From Falsiroseomonas stagni DSM 19981 (GTDB lineage: Bacteria; Pseudomonadota; Alphaproteobacteria; Acetobacterales; Acetobacteraceae), in contig NZ_FOSQ01000001.1 in assembly GCF_900114315.1 (NCBI RefSeq), forward strand, positions 970,202 to 1,034,201: DNA of 64,000 bases, in the 5' to 3' direction. The notes beneath the pieces are model-generated. The model was not told the origin of the DNA and did not search any database. It saw nothing but the letters and a program-made list of their open reading frames with translations. A program made the translations under genes and the position numbers. This document shows, piece after piece, positions 1-7,843 of the stretch; position 1 is the first letter of the stretch, and every line of letters starts with the position of its first letter.

Positions 1-300
1 GTCGAAGTGGAAGCGCGCCATCAGCGACGCCACGGCATCGCGCGGATCGCGGATGGAGAGGATGGCGCGGCCCCCTGCGCGCGCCGCCAGCCAGCGAAGC
101 CCGCGGGTTGGCGCATGGGTCTTCAGCAGCAGCGGCGCGGCGGCTTCGACGGCCCGGGGAAGCTGGTCCGGACTGTCGGCGAATTGCCGGTGCACCGGGC
201 CGAGTTCCGCTTCCATCAGCGCATGCACGGCGTTGTAGAGCCAGGTGGAGGCGCTTCCATACTGGCCGGCGCAGAGGATGATCGGCGCCGGCCCCGCCAT
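1..300 (-). CDS. Sulfotransferase family protein (3' part cut by window edge)
   Basis: Only the first 100 codons are inside the window; the gene continues past base 1. The N-terminus reads MAGPAPIILCAGQYGSASTW, which has the shape of the 5'-phosphosulfate loop of PAPS-dependent sulfotransferases, and about 60 residues later ILSIRDPRDAVASLM matches the 3'-phosphate (RDPRD) motif. By family knowledge it would transfer sulfate from PAPS to an acceptor that cannot be told from this fragment. The start lies 5 bp after the stop of the acyl-CoA ligase gene, so it is probably the last visible gene of the prpE-crotonase-ligase transcript. The assignment to the superfamily is good; the substrate is unknown. 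Confidence 0.72.
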   Translation of the reverse strand, partial: MAGPAPIILCAGQYGSASTWLYNAVHALMEAELGPVHRQFADSPDQLPRAVEAAAPLLLKTHAPTRGLRWLAARAGGRAILSIRDPRDAVASLMARFHFD

Positions 301-305
301 GGATG

Positions 306-1940
306 TCAGCCGCCCTTGGCCTGGGCGCGCAGCACATGCTTCTGGATCTTGCCCGTGCTGGTCTTGGGCAGTTCCGCGAAGACCACGTGGCGCGGCACCT
401 TGTAGCCCGCGAGGATCGTCTTGCAGTGGGCGATCAGCTCCTCCGCCGTCGTGGCCGTGCCGGGCTTCAACTCGATGAAGGCGCAGGGCGTCTCGCCCCA
501 TTTCTCATCCGGCCGCGCCACCACGGCGGCGACGGCCACGGCGGGGTGCTTGTAGAGCGCGTCCTCGACCTCGATGGAGGAGATGTTCTCGCCGCCCGAG
601 ATGATGATGTCCTTCGACCGGTCCTTCAGCTGGATGTAGCCATCGGGATAGGTGACGGCGAGGTCGCCGGTGTGGAACCAGCCGCCGGCGAAGGCCTTCG
701 CCGTGGCCTCCTGGTCCTTGAGGTAGCCCTTCATGACGACGTTGCCCTGCATCATCACCTCCCCCATCGATACGCCATCGGGGGTGATCGGCGCCATGGT
801 TTCGGGGTCCATGACGCGCAGGCCTTCGAGGGCGATGTAGCGTACGCCCTGGCGGGACATCAGCGCGGCCTGGTCGGCGGCGGGCTGGACGTCCCAGTCG
901 CTGTTCCACTCATTCACCACGGAGGGGCCGTAGCATTCGGTCAGGCCGTAGACGTGGCAGACGGCGAAGCCCGCTTCCTTCATCGCGGCCAGCACGGCGG
1001 CGGGCGGCGGGGCGCCGGCGACGACGAACTGCACCTGGTGGGGCAGGGGCTTCTTTTCCTCCGCCGCGGTGCCCAGCAGCGTCGCCATCACGATCGGCGC
1101 GCCGCACATATGGGTGACGCCTTCCCGCGACATCAGGTCCCACATGGCGTTGCCGCGCACGGCGCGCAGGCAGACATGCGTGCCTGCCTGCGCCGTGACC
1201 GTCCAGGGGAAGCACCAGCCATTGCAATGGAACATCGGCAGCGTCCAGAGATAGACGGGATGCTTGCCCATGCCGGCGGAGAGCACGTTGCCCACCGCCA
1301 GCAGCTGCGCGCCGCGGTGGTGATAGACCACGCCCTTCGGCCGGCCAGTGGTGCCGGAAGTGTAGTTGAGGCTGATGGCGTCCCATTCATCGCCCGGCAT
1401 CGGCCAGGCGAAACCCTCGTCGCCGCCGGCGATGAAATCCTCATAGGGGATGGCGCCGTCCAGGCGGTTGGCGCGGGCGGCGTCGCTGGCCTCCGGGTCA
1501 TCGACCTCGATCACCAGGGGCTTCGCCGCGCACTGCGTCAGGGCCATGCGCAGCAGCGGGACGAATTCGCGGTCCACCACGACCACCTTCGCCTCCCCAT
1601 GGTCGAGGCAATAGGCGATGGTCCCGGCATCGAGCCGCGTGTTCAGCGTGTTCAGCACGCCGCCCGTCATCGGCACGCCGTAATGGCATTCCAGCATTTC
1701 CGGGATGTTCGGCAGCAGGGCGGCTACCGTGTCCCCGCGCCCGATGCCGTGCTGGCGCAGCGCATCGGCGAGCTTCACGCAGCGCGCGCGAAGCTCCGCA
1801 TAGCTGCGCCGCACTGCGCCGTGGACGACCGCGGTGTGGCGCGGGAAGACGGCGGCGGCGCGCTCGAGGAACAGCAGCGGCGTGAGCGGCTGGTGGTTGG
1901 CGGGGACGCGGGGCAGGGCGTCGAAATCGGCAGCGGCCAT
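306..1940 (-). CDS. Acyl-CoA synthetase (AMP-binding, DmdB/FadD-like)
   Basis: A 544-residue ANL-superfamily ligase that would activate a carboxylic acid with ATP and CoA through an acyl-adenylate. The P-loop-like motif YTSGTTGRPKG is at residues 193-203, followed by the FHTGDLA and KDIIISGGENIS segments, and the catalytic C-terminal lysine sits in KTSTGKIQK near residue 531. Length and the C-terminal domain are complete. The overall style is that of the medium/long-chain and 3-methylmercaptopropionyl-CoA ligase (DmdB) group, but the acid cannot be read from sequence alone. It follows the crotonase gene by 14 bp and precedes the sulfotransferase by 5 bp, so it is likely in one operon with prpE. 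Confidence 0.9.
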   Translation of the reverse strand: MAAADFDALPRVPANHQPLTPLLFLERAAAVFPRHTAVVHGAVRRSYAELRARCVKLADALRQHGIGRGDTVAALLPNIPEMLECHYGVPMTGGVLNTLNTRLDAGTIAYCLDHGEAKVVVVDREFVPLLRMALTQCAAKPLVIEVDDPEASDAARANRLDGAIPYEDFIAGGDEGFAWPMPGDEWDAISLNYTSGTTGRPKGVVYHHRGAQLLAVGNVLSAGMGKHPVYLWTLPMFHCNGWCFPWTVTAQAGTHVCLRAVRGNAMWDLMSREGVTHMCGAPIVMATLLGTAAEEKKPLPHQVQFVVAGAPPPAAVLAAMKEAGFAVCHVYGLTECYGPSVVNEWNSDWDVQPAADQAALMSRQGVRYIALEGLRVMDPETMAPITPDGVSMGEVMMQGNVVMKGYLKDQEATAKAFAGGWFHTGDLAVTYPDGYIQLKDRSKDIIISGGENISSIEVEDALYKHPAVAVAAVVARPDEKWGETPCAFIELKPGTATTAEELIAHCKTILAGYKVPRHVVFAELPKTSTGKIQKHVLRAQAKGG

Positions 1941-1954
1941 GGGGTGTGTCGGTC

Positions 1955-2761
1955 CTAGCGATCGCGCCAGACGGGCTGGCGCTTGGAGAGGAAGGCGCCG
2001 ATGCCTTCGGCGGCATCCTCGGCCATCAGATTCTCGGTCATCACCGCCGCAGCATGGGCATAGGCAGTCTCCAGAGGAAGCCCGCGCTGATGGTGGAAGG
2101 CGGCCTTGCCGATGCGGATGGTGTGGGCGCTGCGGGAGGCGATGCGCGCCGCCAGCGATTCCGTGGTGGGTTGCAGGTCGGCCGAGGGCACGACGCGGTT
2201 CACCAGGCCGATCCGCTGCGCTTCGGCGGCGCCGATCATCTCCCCCGTCAGCAGCATCTCCATCGCCGGCTTGGCGGCCACGGCGCGCGACAGCGCCACG
2301 GCGGGGGTGGAGCAGAAGAGGCCGATGTCGACGCCGGGGGTGCAGAAGCGCGCCTGGTCGGAGGCCACCGCCAGGTCGCAGGTCGCGACAAGCTGGCAGC
2401 CGGCGGCGGTAGCCACGCCCTGGACTTCCGCGATGACGGGCTGGGGCAGGGCGACGATGGCCTGCATGAGCGTCGCGCAGCGCGTCATCGCCGTGTCGAA
2501 GAAGCCGCGGCCGCCATCGGGATCGGCGCGATGGGCCGTGATCTCCCGCAGATCATGGCCCGCGCAGAAGACGGGGCCGGCAGCGGCCAGCACGACCACG
2601 CGAACGGAAGATTCCTCCGCGATGGCGCGTAACGCGTCGAGCACCGCACCCATCATGGCGAAGGACAGGCTGTTGCGGCTCCCGGGCCGGTTCAGCGTCA
2701 GCCGCGTGATGCCCGCCGCGCTGTCCTGGCGCAGCAGCAGGGGGGTGGTGCCGTCCGGCAT
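1955..2761 (-). CDS. Enoyl-CoA hydratase/isomerase family protein, ECHDC3-like
   Basis: A 268-residue crotonase-fold protein of normal length. The oxyanion-hole segments are recognisable (CAGHDL, and GVATAAGCQ). Where classical enoyl-CoA hydratases have the two catalytic glutamates (GGCE and QPE), this protein reads AGCQLVATCD and TPGVDIGLFCS, so both acids are absent. That pattern is the one of the ECHDC3 subgroup, whose reaction is not settled, so calling it a hydratase would overstate the evidence. The start is 2 bp after the prpE stop, indicating translation from the same message as the two CoA ligases and a role in acyl-CoA handling. Confidence 0.88.
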   Translation of the reverse strand: MPDGTTPLLLRQDSAAGITRLTLNRPGSRNSLSFAMMGAVLDALRAIAEESSVRVVVLAAAGPVFCAGHDLREITAHRADPDGGRGFFDTAMTRCATLMQAIVALPQPVIAEVQGVATAAGCQLVATCDLAVASDQARFCTPGVDIGLFCSTPAVALSRAVAAKPAMEMLLTGEMIGAAEAQRIGLVNRVVPSADLQPTTESLAARIASRSAHTIRIGKAAFHHQRGLPLETAYAHAAAVMTENLMAEDAAEGIGAFLSKRQPVWRDR

Positions 2762-2763
2762 GG

Positions 2764-4668
2764 CTATTTCTCCGCCTGCTTCAGGACATCCGCGATCTCG
2801 TCCAGGATCAGCGGATCATCGATGGTGGGTGGCACGGTGTAGCTCTCGCGATCCGCGATCTTGCGGATGGTGGCGCGCAGGATCTTGCCGGAGCGGGTCT
2901 TGGGCAGGCGCTGCACCACCCGCGCTTCCCGGAAGGCCGCGACGGGTCCGATGCGGTCGCGCACCATCGCCACCAGTTCCTTCGCGATCTCGGCCTCACC
3001 CTTCGTGGTCCCCGCCTTCAGCACGACGAGGCCAAGCGGCGCCTGGCCCTTGAGCGAATCCTTCACGCCGACCACGGCGCATTCCGCGACATCGGGGTGG
3101 GCGGCCAGCACCTCCTCCATCGCGCCGGTGGACAGGCGATGGCCCGCGACATTGATGATGTCGTCGGTGCGGGACATGACCCAGACATAGCCATCCCCGT
3201 CCACCATCCCGGCGTCGGAGGTGTTGTAGTAACCGGGAAAGGCCTCGAGGTAGGCTTCACGGAACCGCGCATCGGCGTGCCAGAGCGTCGGCAGGTTGGA
3301 AGGCGGCAGCGGCAGCTTCACCGCCAGCGTGCCGATCTGCCCGCGCGGCACTTCCTGCCCCGCTTCGTCCAGCGCGCGGAGATCATAGCCTGGCGCGGGC
3401 TTGCCGCCGGAGCCGGGACGGTTGGGGAAGAGGCCCAACCCCCGAAAATTGCCGCTGATGCTCCAGCCCGTCTCGGTCTGCCACCAATGATCGATGACGG
3501 GCTTGCCCAGCAGTGTCGCGGACCATTCGGCGGTCGGCGGGTCGCAGCGTTCGCCCGCCAGGAACAGCGCCTCCAGCGCGGAGAGATCGTAGCGCGCCAG
3601 CAGCGCGCCCTCCGGGTCTTCCTTGCGGATGGCGCGGATCGCGGTGGGTGCCGTGAACAGCACCTTCACGCGATGCTCGGCGGCCACGCGCCAGAAGGCG
3701 CCGGCATCGGGCGTGCCGACGGGCTTGCCCTCGTACATCACCGTCGTGCAGCCCGCGAGGAGCGGCGCATAGACGATGTAGGAATGGCCGACGACCCAGC
3801 CGACATCGCTCGCGGTCCACATCACGTCGCCGGCCTTCAGGCCGTAGAGCATGGACATGGAATTCATCAGGGCCACCGCATGCCCGCCATTGTCCCGCAC
3901 GATGCCCTTGGGCTTTCCCGTCGTGCCGGAGGTGTAGAGGATGTAGAGCGGGTCCGTCGCCGCGACATCGGTGCAGGGCGCGGGCGTGGCCGCGGCCTCG
4001 GCGTCCAGGAAGTCCATGTCGCGGCCCGGCGTCAACTCGCAGGGATGCTCGGGGCGCTGCAGGATCAGGCAGTGGCCGGGCTTGTGCGGGGACAGCGCGA
4101 TCGCCGCATCCAGCAGCGGCTTGTATTTCACGATGCGCCCGGGCTCGAGCCCGCAGGAGGCGGAGATGATCGCCTTCGGTTGCGCATCGGCGATGCGGGC
4201 GGAGAGTTCCGCCGCGGCGAAGCCGCCGAAGACCACGGAATGGATGGCGCCGAGCCTGGCGCAGGCCAGCATGGCGATGGCGGCTTCCGGCACCATGGGC
4301 ATGTAGATGATGACGCGGTCGCCCGCGCCGACGCCCCGCGCGGCCAGCGCGCCCGCGACGCGCGCGACCCGGTCCAGCAATCCGGCATAGGTGAAGCGGG
4401 CGCTGCGGCCGGTGATGGGGCTGTCCCAGATCAGGGCCGTTTGCGCGCCGCGGCCGGCGGCGACGTGGCGATCCAGCGCATTGAAACAGGTGTTCAGCCT
4501 GGCATCGGGGAACCAGCGGCCATAGACGCCTGCCTCGCCATCGAAGATGCGGGTGGGGGGCGTCGCCCAGTCGATGGCCTCCGCCGCCTGGCGCCAATAG
4601 CCCTCGGGGTCCGCGCGCCAGGCGCCATAGGCCTCCTCATAGCGGCTGGTGCCGGTGCTGCCATCCAT
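2764..4668 (-). CDS. prpE: Propionyl-CoA synthetase
   Basis: A 634-residue acetyl/propionyl-CoA ligase that activates propionate to propionyl-CoA. It has the N-terminal ACAS domain (YEEAYGAWRADPEGYWRQAA), the adenylation motif YTSGTTGKPKG at residues 245-255, WWQTETGW, and the C-terminal PKTRSGKILRATIRKIAD with the acetylatable lysine. The reading frame stays open upstream to 4893, but the start at 4668 is preferred: it gives the normal family length, has a GGGGAA-type ribosome site upstream, and the extension contains the intergenic terminator neighbourhood. It heads a probable operon with the crotonase, the second ligase and the sulfotransferase. Acetyl-CoA synthetase is the alternative; the N- and C-terminal style favours PrpE. 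Confidence 0.9.
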   Translation of the reverse strand: MDGSTGTSRYEEAYGAWRADPEGYWRQAAEAIDWATPPTRIFDGEAGVYGRWFPDARLNTCFNALDRHVAAGRGAQTALIWDSPITGRSARFTYAGLLDRVARVAGALAARGVGAGDRVIIYMPMVPEAAIAMLACARLGAIHSVVFGGFAAAELSARIADAQPKAIISASCGLEPGRIVKYKPLLDAAIALSPHKPGHCLILQRPEHPCELTPGRDMDFLDAEAAATPAPCTDVAATDPLYILYTSGTTGKPKGIVRDNGGHAVALMNSMSMLYGLKAGDVMWTASDVGWVVGHSYIVYAPLLAGCTTVMYEGKPVGTPDAGAFWRVAAEHRVKVLFTAPTAIRAIRKEDPEGALLARYDLSALEALFLAGERCDPPTAEWSATLLGKPVIDHWWQTETGWSISGNFRGLGLFPNRPGSGGKPAPGYDLRALDEAGQEVPRGQIGTLAVKLPLPPSNLPTLWHADARFREAYLEAFPGYYNTSDAGMVDGDGYVWVMSRTDDIINVAGHRLSTGAMEEVLAAHPDVAECAVVGVKDSLKGQAPLGLVVLKAGTTKGEAEIAKELVAMVRDRIGPVAAFREARVVQRLPKTRSGKILRATIRKIADRESYTVPPTIDDPLILDEIADVLKQAEK

Positions 4669-4792
4669 GGTGCCGTTTTCCCCTTCTGGCGCCGGGTATG
4701 CCCTCGGCTGATTGTCGCAGAGAGTGCCGCCGGCGGCCGGCTTCGCGCAACCATGCCAGCCCGGCCCCTTGCCGCCCTTGATGCAGGACAAG

Positions 4793-4821
4793 AAAAAGGC
4801 GCCGGGGTTGCCCCCGGCGCC
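4793..4821 (-). terminator. Intrinsic terminator of the MFS gene
   Basis: A perfect 10-bp stem GGCGCCGGGG / CCCCGGCGCC with a 4-nt loop ends in a run of five T on the minus strand. It lies about 25 bp after the stop of the MFS carrier gene and upstream of prpE, so it separates the two transcription units. Confidence 0.85.
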
Positions 4822-4846
4822 GTTCAACCCGTGCGGGATGCCCGGA

Positions 4847-6556
4847 TCAGCGCGCCTTGCGGAAATCCGCGGCGCTGGCCGACCCGTCCGCATTGGTCGC
4901 GAAGATGTCGCGGTCCTTCGTCTCCGGCACCATGAAGAAGCCGATGACGACGGTCGCGAGGGCGATCACCACGGGGTACCAGAGGCCGAAATACACGTCG
5001 CCGGTCTGCGCGATCATCGCGAAGGCCGTCGCCGGCATCAGCCCACCGAACCAGCCATTGCCGATGTGGTAGGGCAGCGACATGGAGGTGTAGCGGATGC
5101 GCGTCGGGAACAGTTCCACCAGCGCCGCCGCGATCGGGCCATAGACCATGGTCACGTAGATCACGAGCAGCGTGAGGATGCCGATCAGCACCGCCGGCTG
5201 TTCGCGGAAGATGTCGAAGGGACCGGACATCTTGACCACGGTGGGGTTCGACGCCGCCGGGTAGCCCGCCGCCGTCACCGCGGTGCCGAGGGCCGCCGCA
5301 AAGTTGGGCTGGTCGGACGACACGGTCTGGTTGCCGATGGTGACGCGCACGCCGGTCTGGCCCGGCTTGTTCTCCACCGAATAGTTCACCGACAGCCGGG
5401 CGAGCGCGGCCTTGGCCACGTCGCAGGGCTGGGTGAAGCGCGCCGTGCCCGTCGGGTTGAACTGGAAGGAGCAGGTGGCCTTGTCCACTTCCACCACCGT
5501 GGTGATGGTGCGGTGGGCCTGCGTCAGCGACGGGTTGGCTTCCGCGCTCATCAGCGAGAAGAGCGGGAAGTAGGTGACCGCCGCGATCAGGCAGCCGCCG
5601 AGGATGATCGGCTTGCGGCCGATCTTGTCGGACAGCCAGCCGAAGAACACGAAGCCGCCGGAGCCGAGGATGAGCGACCAGGCGATCAGCATGTTGGTGG
5701 TGAAGCCGTCCACCTTCAGCACGGAGCCGAGGAAGAACAGCGCGTAGAACTGGCCCGTGTACCAGACGACCGCCTGGCCCATGACCAGGCCGAGCAGCGC
5801 GAAGAGCGCGATGCGGGCGTTCTTCCACTGGCCGAAGGCCTCGCCGATCGGCGCCTTGGAACCCGTGCCCTCATCCTTCATCTTCTGGAAGGCCGGGCTT
5901 TCCTGCATCTGCATCCGGATCCAGACGGAGATGCCAAGCAGCACGATCGAGATCAGGAACGGCACGCGCCAGCCCCAATCCGCGAAGGCGGCCTCACCCA
6001 GGAAGGAGCGGGTGGTGAGGATGACGATCAGCGACAGGAACAGGCCAGCCGTCGCGGTGATCTGGATGAAGCTGGTGTAGAAGCCGCGGCGCCCGTTCGG
6101 CGCGTGCTCCGCCACATAGGTCGCCGCACCGCCATACTCGCCGCCCAGCGCCAGGCCCTGCAGCATGCGCAGCACGATCAGGATGATGGGGGCGAGAATG
6201 CCGATCTGGTCGGAGGTGGGCAGGATGCCGACCACGAAGGTCGAGGCGCCCATGATCACGATGGTGACGAGGAAGGTGTATTTCCGCCCGACGAGGTCGC
6301 CGAGGCGGCCGAACACCAGGGCGCCGAAGGGGCGCACCAGGAAGCCGGCGGCGAAGGCGAGCAGCGCGAAGATGTTCCGCGTGCTCTCGTCGTACATGGA
6401 GAAGAACTTCGCGCCGATGACGGCCGCGAGCGATCCGTACAGGTAGAAGTCATACCATTCGAAAACGGTGCCGAGGGAGGAGGCGAGGATGACCTTTCGC
6501 TCCTCCTGCGACATTGGTCGCGCGGCCCCGCCGGCCGCGGCGTGCGATGCAGACAT
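4847..6556 (-). CDS. MHS-family MFS transporter with a large periplasmic insert
   Basis: A 569-residue major facilitator of the metabolite:H+ symporter type. The N-terminal FEWYDFYLYG segment (residues 33-41), the loop motif GRLGDLVGRKYTF, the LRMLQGLALGGEYGGA segment and the second-half GWLSDKIGRKP are typical. About 12 membrane helices are visible. Unlike the roughly 430-residue standard members, residues ~340-450 form a hydrophilic domain between helices 8 and 9, with two cysteines (362, 378), so it should face the periplasm. Related carriers import dicarboxylates, proline/betaine, shikimate or similar acids; the substrate here is unknown. It is followed by a strong terminator and so is probably monocistronic. 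Confidence 0.88.
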   Translation of the reverse strand: MSASHAAAGGAARPMSQEERKVILASSLGTVFEWYDFYLYGSLAAVIGAKFFSMYDESTRNIFALLAFAAGFLVRPFGALVFGRLGDLVGRKYTFLVTIVIMGASTFVVGILPTSDQIGILAPIILIVLRMLQGLALGGEYGGAATYVAEHAPNGRRGFYTSFIQITATAGLFLSLIVILTTRSFLGEAAFADWGWRVPFLISIVLLGISVWIRMQMQESPAFQKMKDEGTGSKAPIGEAFGQWKNARIALFALLGLVMGQAVVWYTGQFYALFFLGSVLKVDGFTTNMLIAWSLILGSGGFVFFGWLSDKIGRKPIILGGCLIAAVTYFPLFSLMSAEANPSLTQAHRTITTVVEVDKATCSFQFNPTGTARFTQPCDVAKAALARLSVNYSVENKPGQTGVRVTIGNQTVSSDQPNFAAALGTAVTAAGYPAASNPTVVKMSGPFDIFREQPAVLIGILTLLVIYVTMVYGPIAAALVELFPTRIRYTSMSLPYHIGNGWFGGLMPATAFAMIAQTGDVYFGLWYPVVIALATVVIGFFMVPETKDRDIFATNADGSASAADFRKAR

Positions 6557-6769
6557 CCCCCATCCCTTCTCTCGCGGGCACGCCAGCCCGCCATCATTGT
6601 TGCGGTGCCCCGCGCTATGCGCGTGGCGCGCGCTGGGTTTGATCCCGGCGCATGGCGCTGTTCATGCGGGGGCGGGCATGGGGGATCAATGCGCGTTCCG
6701 GTTAATTCGTGTCCAGAAATCGCTCAAGGGCTGCCGAAACTGTAACATGTTGAATTTCAGTAACTTGCT

Positions 6770-7387
6770 TTACCGCAATGACGCGGCGCGCATTTCCTGA
6801 ACCAGCGCTGCCGGATCGAAGCCGCGCTCCATCTCCTGCTGGGTGGAGACGATGTGGAAGCGCAGCGCGCCACGGATCGACGGCGTCTCCCCGATCCGCT
6901 GGTCGGGGTGGATAGGCAGGGTCGCCAGCAGGGGTGCTTCCGCCGTCAGCCGCAGGCGGTCGGCGCTGACAGGGGGCGATTCCTGTGCGGCGGCGAGCAG
7001 GCGGGGCAGCCCCTCCCGCGCCGCATCCAGCGTCTCGCGCTCCCCTTGGGGGGGCTCGGCGCCGGCCAGGATGGTGGCGCCGATGGCCGAGAGGGCCGCG
7101 GCCAGCCTGGCTTTCTCGCCGCCGGCATGGGGCCGCAGCCAGGATTCGGCCAGCACCGTCACATCCCCCACCGCGGCGGCGTAGGTCTGCCACCGGCAAT
7201 GCGCCAGCGCGGCCAGGAAGTCCGGGTCGGCGAAGGTCTGCCGTTCATGCCGCCCGGCCTTGACCCGGCAATAGTCGATCACGGTCTTCTGGGCGACGAA
7301 GGCCGCCTGCCGTTCCAGGAAGGCGGCGAAGGCCGCCGTATCGCGCCCGCGGGGGGGGCGGATGCGGTCCCGGAGCCACGTCAGCAT
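6770..7387 (-). CDS. Hypothetical protein
   Basis: A 205-residue soluble protein without signal peptide or membrane helix. It is Ala/Arg-rich and mainly helical, with a central region (RWQTYAAAVGDVTVLAESWL) and a C-terminal block (SIRGALRFHIVSTQQEMERG). I do not recognise the family. AGGGAG stands 11 bp upstream of the ATG at 7387. It is transcribed away from the symporter module across a 146-bp gap, and a possible job is regulation or maintenance of that transporter, but only position supports this. Codon use matches its neighbours, and no competing frame is more convincing. Confidence 0.7.
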   Translation of the reverse strand: MLTWLRDRIRPPRGRDTAAFAAFLERQAAFVAQKTVIDYCRVKAGRHERQTFADPDFLAALAHCRWQTYAAAVGDVTVLAESWLRPHAGGEKARLAAALSAIGATILAGAEPPQGERETLDAAREGLPRLLAAAQESPPVSADRLRLTAEAPLLATLPIHPDQRIGETPSIRGALRFHIVSTQQEMERGFDPAALVQEMRAASLR

Positions 7388-7533
7388 TGCTAGAACACTC
7401 CCTCGCTCTCAACGATGTTGCATGACATGGCGGACACGTGATAGCCGCAGCGCTTAACAATAATTCATCGCCCCTCCGGGGGGGAGCTTAACCGTCGCCG
7501 GAAAGGCCGGCGGCGCGATGGGGAGAAAGCGGG
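7388..7533. promoter_or_regulatory. Divergent intergenic region before the symporter module
   Basis: A 146-bp gap between divergent genes. It holds an AT-rich block around 7453-7470 (CTTAACAATAATTCATCG) that is unusual for this genome and a good place for a promoter, and GGGGAGAAAG just before the small-subunit ATG as ribosome site. No clear -35/-10 pair was assigned. Confidence 0.4.
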
Positions 7534-7839
7534 ATGCCGTTGGTGGAGAATGCCGATGATCCGAAGGGGGCGACCGTCGCCGCCACGGATCAGATCAATG
7601 GGGCGGCCTACTGGAAGAAAACCTCGGGGCTGATGTGGACGATGCTGGCGATCTGGTTCGTCGCCAGCTTCGGGATCCATTTCTTCGCCACGGCCCTGAA
7701 CCCGATCCATATCCTGGGTTTCCCGCTGGGCTTCTACATGGCCGCCCAGGGCAGCCTCATCATCTTCGTCGTCGGCCTGTTCTGGTTCGCCAAGCGCCAG
7801 AACGAGATCGACGAGGAATTCGGCGTGCAGGAGGACTGA
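7534..7839 (+). CDS. Na+/solute symporter small subunit (DUF4212)
   Basis: A 101-residue membrane protein with two hydrophobic helices (about residues 32-52 and 66-86) joined by the FGIHFFATALNPIHILGFPLG segment that is diagnostic of the DUF4212 / TIGR03647 small subunits. It should assemble in the inner membrane with the large symporter subunit encoded 4 bp downstream. A GGGGAGAAAG ribosome site precedes the ATG. The role of the small subunit is not known in detail for the family. Confidence 0.92.
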   Translation: MPLVENADDPKGATVAATDQINGAAYWKKTSGLMWTMLAIWFVASFGIHFFATALNPIHILGFPLGFYMAAQGSLIIFVVGLFWFAKRQNEIDEEFGVQED

Positions 7840-7843
7840 GCCC

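Noticed and set aside
303-1958. Long plus-strand open frame opposite the acyl-CoA synthetase gene
   Set aside because: It is a GC-rich antisense shadow; the minus strand encodes a complete ANL ligase with all motifs. The same applies to other long antisense frames at 3097-4935, 7760-10096, 11612-13900, 29377-31374, 43019-45355 and 59769-61748.
4669-4893. N-terminal 75-residue extension of PrpE
   Set aside because: The extension is not conserved in PrpE proteins and lies over the intergenic region near the MFS terminator; the ATG at 4668 gives the normal length.
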